Source of the DNA: Candidatus Coatesiibacteriota bacterium
Lineage (GTDB): Bacteria; RBG-13-66-14; B26-G2
DNA length: 5,534 nucleotides
Assembly: GCA_003647715.1 (NCBI GenBank)
Contig: QMNJ01000104.1
Coordinates: forward strand, 1-5,534
Direction: 5' to 3'
A program made the translations under genes and the position numbers. Each line of letters begins with the position of its first letter. The stretch's first letter is position 1. The notes beneath the pieces were generated by a model. The model made no database searches. It was not told the origin of the DNA and worked only from the letters and a program-made list of their open reading frames with translations. Positions 3,203 through 5,534 of the stretch are shown here, piece by piece.

Positions 3203-5534
3203 ATGGTTTTAGGGAAACTTTTAGTAAAAATATTCGGGTCTAAATACGAGCGTGATATCAAACGATACACCCCTATGGTGTCTGATATTAACCAGATATA
3301 TGAAGGGCTTAAGAACCTGAGTGAGGATGAACTCATCGGTAAAACGGATGAGTTCAGGAAGCGGCTATCCGCAGGTGAAACGCTCGATGACATAATGTTT
3401 GAAGCATTTGCTGTTGTAAAAGAGGCGTGCCGAAGAAACCTGGGCAGAAAGTGGGATGTCTCCGGCTTTGAGATAGAATGGGATATGGTCCCCTTTGATG
3501 TTCAGTTGATGGGTGCTATCGCTCTTCACGAGGGCAAGATTGCCGAGATGGCAACTGGTGAGGGCAAGACCTTGGTGGCGACAATGCCCGCTTATCTCAA
3601 CGCCCTTACCGGCAAGGGTGTTCACATTATAACCGTCAACGACTACCTTGCAAGAAGAGATGCTCAGTGGATGGGCGGAATATATGAATACCTTGGACTG
3701 AGCGTCGGTTGCATACAATCAGAAATGTTGCCCGATGAAAGACGCAAACAATATAACTGCGATATTACCTATGGCACGAACAGTGAGTTCGGATTTGACT
3801 ATCTCAGAGACAATGGTATTGCAGTCCACCCCAGTCAGTGCGTTCAAAGAGGTCATCACTATGCTATTATAGATGAGGTTGATTCTGTTCTCATAGATGA
3901 AGCAAGAACACCTCTCATCATATCAGGTCCAGCAGAGAGAGACACACATTACTATAAAGAGTTTCTACCTCTGGTCAAGCGCCTGTTTAGAGCGCAATAT
4001 GAGCAGGTTGGAAAGATGCTTGATAAGGCAGAAAAACTACTTAAAGATGGCTCAAAAGACAACAAATGGGAAGCAGGTCTCTTACTATTAAAATCTAAGA
4101 TGGCTCTCCCAAAGAATAGGCGCCTTCTGAAGATGCTGGAAGAGGGATGGATTAAGAAACTTGTAGAAAATGTTGAGACAGATTTGATTAGGGATAAGCG
4201 TCTATCAGAACTTACCGAGGAACTATACTTCTCTATTGATGAAAAGGGACACACCGTTACATTATCAGACAGTGGAAGGAGAATCCTATCTCCAAACGAC
4301 CCAGAGTTATTTGTTGTTCCTGACATTACTGAGAAACTATCAGAAATTATGGGAGATGATAACTTAACTCCAGCAGAGAAGGAAGAGGCGCGACAGAAAC
4401 TTGCGAGAGAGTATGAAGAGAAGAACGAGCGACTCCACAATATAAATCAACTGCTAAAGGCATTCGCTCTATTTGAAAAGGATGTTGACTATGTTATTCA
4501 GGATGGCAGGGTGGTCATCGTTGATGAGTTCACCGGAAGATTGATGCCATCAAGGAGATATTCGGAGGGGCTCCATCAGGCAATAGAGGCAAAAGAGGGA
4601 GTTGACATCAGGCAAGAGACCCAGACCATAGCCACCATCACCCTCCAGAATTACTTCCGTCTCTATGACAAACTCGCTGGTATGACAGGAACTGCGGTTA
4701 CTGAAGCACAGGAGTTCTATGAGATATATGGTATGGATGTAGTGGTAATCCCCACCAATGAGCCGGTGAGAAGGATTGACTATGAAGATGAAATATATAA
4801 GACAAGGCGGGAGAAATACAACGCTATAATAAATGAGATAGTTCGTCAGCATGAAAAAGGAAGACCGGTTCTGGTAGGCACCATATCGGTTGATGTAAGC
4901 GAAACGCTATCCAGGATGCTTACCAGAAAGGGCATAAAGCATAGTGTCCTCAACGCAAAGCACCACCAGAAAGAAGCAGAGATAGTGAAGACAGCAGGTC
5001 AACCGGGGTCAGTAACAATTGCCACCAATATGGCTGGAAGAGGCACCGACATAAAACTTGGAGAAGGTGTGGTGAAGTGTAATGTCTGCGCAATACTGCC
5101 AGAGCCGGGTCAGAAACCGGACCATCCCGAATGGGAAAAGAAATGCAGGGAGGATATGCCTTGTGGATTGTGTATAATCGGAACCGAACGGCATGAGGCA
5201 AGAAGGATTGACCGGCAGTTGAGGGGAAGGTCGGGTAGGCAGGGTGACCCCGGCTCAACGAAGTTCTTCCTGTCGCTGGAGGATGACCTGATGCGTCTGT
5301 TCGGCTCTGATAGAATGGCGACAATGATGGAACGTCTCCACTCAGAGGAGGGAGAGCCGATAACCCATCCACTTATATCCAGGACCATAGAATATGCCCA
5401 GAAGAAAGTAGAAGAAATGAACTTCTCTATAAGGAAGCGGGTTCTTGACTACGATGATGTGATGAATAAACAGAGAGAGGTAATTTATAAGCTGAGAGGT
5501 GATATTGTCAGAGGCGAAGACATCAAAGATAGAA
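3203..5534 (+). CDS. secA: Preprotein translocase ATPase SecA, N-terminal 777 residues; runs off right edge
   Basis: SecA is the cytoplasmic/peripheral membrane ATPase that drives unfolded preproteins through SecYEG. The frame is open from ATG 3203 to the window end without interruption. NBD1 has the Q-motif FDVQ (98-101), Walker A TGEGKT (118-123, Lys122), NDYLARRD, TYGTNSEFGFDYLRD and Walker B/DEAD-like DEVD (224-227). The preprotein cross-linking domain follows SGPAE (241-245), and NBD1 resumes at DEFTGR (441-446) and MTGTA (494-498). NBD2 shows PVLVGT (555-560), MAGRGTDI (610-617) and the arginine-finger segment RQLRGRSGRQGD (671-682). The helical scaffold begins near 728 (EYAQKKVEE...LDYDDVMNKQR). 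Compared with the well-known 901-residue E. coli protein there is an insertion of about 13 residues before the Q-motif (82-94) and about 65 extra residues in the cross-linking domain (about 270-335). Both kinds of addition are familiar from Bacteroidetes-type SecA. A five-cysteine cluster lies in NBD2. At least the rest of the scaffold, the wing domain and any C-terminal zinc tail are outside the window. Confidence 0.98.
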   Translation, partial: MVLGKLLVKIFGSKYERDIKRYTPMVSDINQIYEGLKNLSEDELIGKTDEFRKRLSAGETLDDIMFEAFAVVKEACRRNLGRKWDVSGFEIEWDMVPFDVQLMGAIALHEGKIAEMATGEGKTLVATMPAYLNALTGKGVHIITVNDYLARRDAQWMGGIYEYLGLSVGCIQSEMLPDERRKQYNCDITYGTNSEFGFDYLRDNGIAVHPSQCVQRGHHYAIIDEVDSVLIDEARTPLIISGPAERDTHYYKEFLPLVKRLFRAQYEQVGKMLDKAEKLLKDGSKDNKWEAGLLLLKSKMALPKNRRLLKMLEEGWIKKLVENVETDLIRDKRLSELTEELYFSIDEKGHTVTLSDSGRRILSPNDPELFVVPDITEKLSEIMGDDNLTPAEKEEARQKLAREYEEKNERLHNINQLLKAFALFEKDVDYVIQDGRVVIVDEFTGRLMPSRRYSEGLHQAIEAKEGVDIRQETQTIATITLQNYFRLYDKLAGMTGTAVTEAQEFYEIYGMDVVVIPTNEPVRRIDYEDEIYKTRREKYNAIINEIVRQHEKGRPVLVGTISVDVSETLSRMLTRKGIKHSVLNAKHHQKEAEIVKTAGQPGSVTIATNMAGRGTDIKLGEGVVKCNVCAILPEPGQKPDHPEWEKKCREDMPCGLCIIGTERHEARRIDRQLRGRSGRQGDPGSTKFFLSLEDDLMRLFGSDRMATMMERLHSEEGEPITHPLISRTIEYAQKKVEEMNFSIRKRVLDYDDVMNKQREVIYKLRGDIVRGEDIKDR
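5078..5173 (+). other. Five-cysteine, possible zinc-binding insertion in SecA NBD2
   Basis: Between MAGRGTDIKLG and IIGTERHEARR the protein has Cys626-x2-Cys629, then Cys648, then Cys654-x2-Cys657, with His641 between. Two CxxC pairs about 24 residues apart look like a zinc or other metal knuckle. E. coli SecA has a longer cysteine-free linker here. This is separate from the usual CxCx8C(H/C) zinc motif at the extreme SecA C-terminus, which would lie beyond the window. Metal binding is inference. Confidence 0.5.

Noticed and set aside
3897..4091. 64-codon plus-strand frame inside secA
   Set aside because: It overlaps the SecA frame at the start of the cross-linking domain, with no Shine-Dalgarno and no recognisable product.
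3181..5388. Minus-strand open frames opposite secA (up to 162 codons)
   Set aside because: secA is unmistakable on the plus strand with all its motifs in one frame. The opposite-strand products are serine-rich or low-complexity, as expected of antisense shadows.

Overview
The window comes from a bacterial chromosome of moderate-to-low GC. Arginine codons are mostly AGA/AGG and isoleucine ATA is frequent. The SecA protein carries sequence features of the Bacteroidetes/Chlorobi and wider FCB-type lineages, including an extra segment before the Walker A motif, a long insertion in the preprotein-binding domain, and phrases such as 'NCDITYGTNSEFGFDYLRD' and 'IDEVDSVLIDEARTP'. Together with a split transketolase and a lipoprotein-like beta-propeller, this suggests an FCB-superphylum or neighbouring uncultivated lineage. 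That placement is inference; no marker here fixes the phylum.

Layout: two transcription units diverge from an intergenic region at about 2000-2191. Leftward (minus strand), a promoter with an extended -10 drives the N-terminal and then the C-terminal subunit of a split transketolase. Their stop and start codons overlap as TAATG, so they are probably translationally coupled. Sixty bases further on, behind a near-perfect Shine-Dalgarno sequence, lies the first 37 codons of a membrane-anchored protein that runs off the left edge. Its start resembles M23-type (LytM) peptidases. Rightward (plus strand), a small secreted, probably lipid-anchored protein is built from seven Ycf48/BNR-like beta-propeller repeats. 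It is followed, after a 90-base gap containing a strong sigma70-type promoter, by secA, of which 777 codons are present before the right edge.

Function: the two transketolase subunits should form one ThDP enzyme of the non-oxidative pentose phosphate pathway. SecA is the ATPase motor of the Sec translocon. The propeller protein would itself be a Sec substrate, but its job cannot be read from sequence. No RNA gene, CRISPR array, insertion sequence or clear intrinsic terminator was seen. The window looks mostly like housekeeping sequence. The features most worth a second look are a cysteine cluster in the SecA motor domain, the SecA lineage insertions, the uncharacterised propeller lipoprotein with a possibly near-leaderless start, and a motif repeated on both sides of the divergent intergenic region.
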